7,453 bases of DNA, from positions 1 through 7,453 of the forward strand of contig CAMWMM010000236.1 in the NCBI GenBank assembly GCA_947175285.1, in the 5' to 3' direction. Source of the stretch: an uncultured Lachnospiraceae bacterium. Its GTDB lineage: Bacteria > Bacillota_A > Clostridia > Lachnospirales > Lachnospiraceae. Position 1 is the first letter of the stretch, and every line of letters starts with the position of its first letter. The position numbers and the translations under genes are program-made. Below the pieces are notes generated by a model. The model saw nothing but the letters and a program-made list of their open reading frames with translations, ran no database searches and was not told where the DNA came from. Below are positions 6,288 to 7,453 of the stretch, piece by piece.

Positions 6288-7453
6288 ATGGCAAAAAAAG
6301 TAGTTTTGGCTGGCGCATGTCGTACAGCAATCGGCACAATGGGCGGAGGTTTAAGCACAACTCCGGCAGCAGAACTTGGAGCGATTGTAATTAAAGAGGC
6401 GTTGAACAGAGCAGGAGTAGCGCCTGAAAAGGTTGATCATGTTTACATGGGATGCGTTATTCAGGCAGGACAGGGTCAGAACGTGGCTCGTCAGGCATCC
6501 ATCAAGGCAGGACTTCCTAATGAAGTTCCGGCAGTTACAATCAACGTAGTGTGCGGTTCCGGTCTTAACTGTGTCAATATGGCTGCACAGATGATTCAGG
6601 CTGGTGACGCTGACATCGTTGTTGCAGGCGGTATGGAGAACATGTCTATGGCTCCTTACGCTATGATGCAGGGACGTTACGGTTATAGAATGAATAACGG
6701 TACTTTGGTAGATACCATGGTAAACGATGCATTGTGGGATGCTTTCAATAATTATCATATGATTATGACTGCGGACAACATCTGCAGAGAGTGGGGACTT
6801 ACCCGTGAAGAACTCGATGAGTTCGCATTAAAGAGCCAGGCAAAGGCTGAGGCAGCGCAGAAGAGCGGCGCTTTTGATAAAGAAATCGTACCTGTTATGG
6901 TGAAGAAGAAAAAAGAGATGGTTGAGTTCAAGGTTGATGAGGGACCGAGACCGGGCTCCACAATCGAAGGACTTCAGAAACTTCGTCCGATTAATCCTGA
7001 CGGATTTGTTACAGCAGGTAACGCTTCCGGTATCAACGACGGTGCAGCAGCAATCGTAGTTATGAGCGAAGAGAAAGCAAAAGAATTAGGTGTTAAGCCG
7101 ATGGCAACTTTCGTAGCAGGCGCTTTGGCAGGATGCAGACCTGAGGTTATGGGTATCGGTCCTGTTCCGGCTACTAAGAAAGTTATGGCAAAAGCAGGCT
7201 ACAAGATTGAGGACTTCGATATCATCGAGGCAAACGAGGCATTTGCCGCTCAGTCCGTAGCAGTAGGAAAAGAACTTGGTATCGATGTAGATAAGCAGCT
7301 TAACCCGAACGGCGGTGCAATTGCACTCGGACATCCCGTAGGAGCTTCCGGATGCCGTATCCTTGTAACACTGCTTCATGAGATGGAAGCAAAGGGCGCT
7401 AAGAAAGGTCTTGCTACACTGTGTATCGGCGGTGGTATGGGCTGTGCTACAAT
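6288..7453 (+). CDS. thl: Acetyl-CoA acetyltransferase (thiolase), 3' end cut by window edge
   Basis: Condenses two acetyl-CoA to acetoacetyl-CoA, the first step toward butyrate (or runs in reverse). GGAGG (6275-6279) lies 8 bases before the ATG at 6288; an in-frame ATG at 6273 is less likely because that ribosome binding site lies downstream of it. The frame is open to the last base: 388 complete codons, against about 392-395 for the family, so only a few residues are missing. Thiolase signatures are in the expected places and numbering: nucleophile Cys89 in [17 protein letters not shown], Asn316 in the NEAF motif, His349 in [14 protein letters not shown], and Cys379 in LCIGGGMG. Codon choice differs slightly from the upstream operon, with many GTT, GGT and GCA codons, as often seen in highly expressed genes. 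In butyrate-producing Clostridia it is often followed by crt, hbd, bcd and etfBA, but nothing downstream is visible here. Confidence 0.97.
   Translation, partial: MAKKVVLAGACRTAIGTMGGGLSTTPAAELGAIVIKEALNRAGVAPEKVDHVYMGCVIQAGQGQNVARQASIKAGLPNEVPAVTINVVCGSGLNCVNMAAQMIQAGDADIVVAGGMENMSMAPYAMMQGRYGYRMNNGTLVDTMVNDALWDAFNNYHMIMTADNICREWGLTREELDEFALKSQAKAEAAQKSGAFDKEIVPVMVKKKKEMVEFKVDEGPRPGSTIEGLQKLRPINPDGFVTAGNASGINDGAAAIVVMSEEKAKELGVKPMATFVAGALAGCRPEVMGIGPVPATKKVMAKAGYKIEDFDIIEANEAFAAQSVAVGKELGIDVDKQLNPNGGAIALGHPVGASGCRILVTLLHEMEAKGAKKGLATLCIGGGMGCAT

Noticed and set aside
6351..7379. Minus-strand open frames opposite the thiolase gene
   Set aside because: They are shadows of a strongly conserved plus-strand thiolase with all catalytic residues present, and they show no recognisable protein features.

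Overview
The window looks like chromosomal DNA from an anaerobic Firmicute, most likely a Lachnospiraceae-type gut Clostridium. This is inferred from moderate GC, AGGAG-type ribosome binding sites, a DUF4358 lipoprotein and a DHHW-family protein (both commonest in Clostridia), and a Clostridium-type biosynthetic thiolase of the kind that opens butyrate-pathway operons. No species call is possible from the sequence alone. All real genes read on the + strand. I see no tRNA, rRNA, CRISPR array, insertion sequence or phage gene.

Layout. (1) 21-1861: one transmembrane methyl-accepting chemotaxis protein with its own sigma-A-type promoter and a hairpin/T-tract terminator, so probably monocistronic. 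(2) 1898-6158: a tightly packed four-gene operon behind a near-consensus promoter (TTGTCA-17-TATAAT). It encodes a membrane-anchored SGNH-hydrolase-fold protein with an acidic stalk, a DUF4358 lipoprotein, an MBOAT O-acyltransferase (AlgI/DltB type) and a membrane-anchored DHHW (AlgX/AlgJ-like) protein. Gene spacings are -14, +12 and +11 bases. (3) 6159-7453: a short intergenic region with a promoter and a repeated ATCATTG/CAATGAT motif, then an acetyl-CoA acetyltransferase gene that runs off the right edge only a few codons before its expected end.

How they work together. The four-gene operon reads as a cell-surface polysaccharide acylation (probably O-acetylation) machine. The MBOAT protein would move acetyl groups across the membrane. 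The DHHW protein, with an AlgX-type Asp/His/Ser set, would transfer them onto a glycan. The SGNH protein could be a second transferase or an esterase that trims the modification. The DUF4358 lipoprotein is an uncharacterised accessory on the outer face. No dltA or dltC gene accompanies the MBOAT gene here, which argues against teichoic-acid D-alanylation. The chemoreceptor and the thiolase are probably unrelated neighbours.

The acylation operon is the most interesting part. Clusters of this general kind are known, but the glycan target, the DUF4358 role and the reason for two SGNH-fold enzymes are open questions. I found nothing in the window that clearly amounts to a wholly new system.
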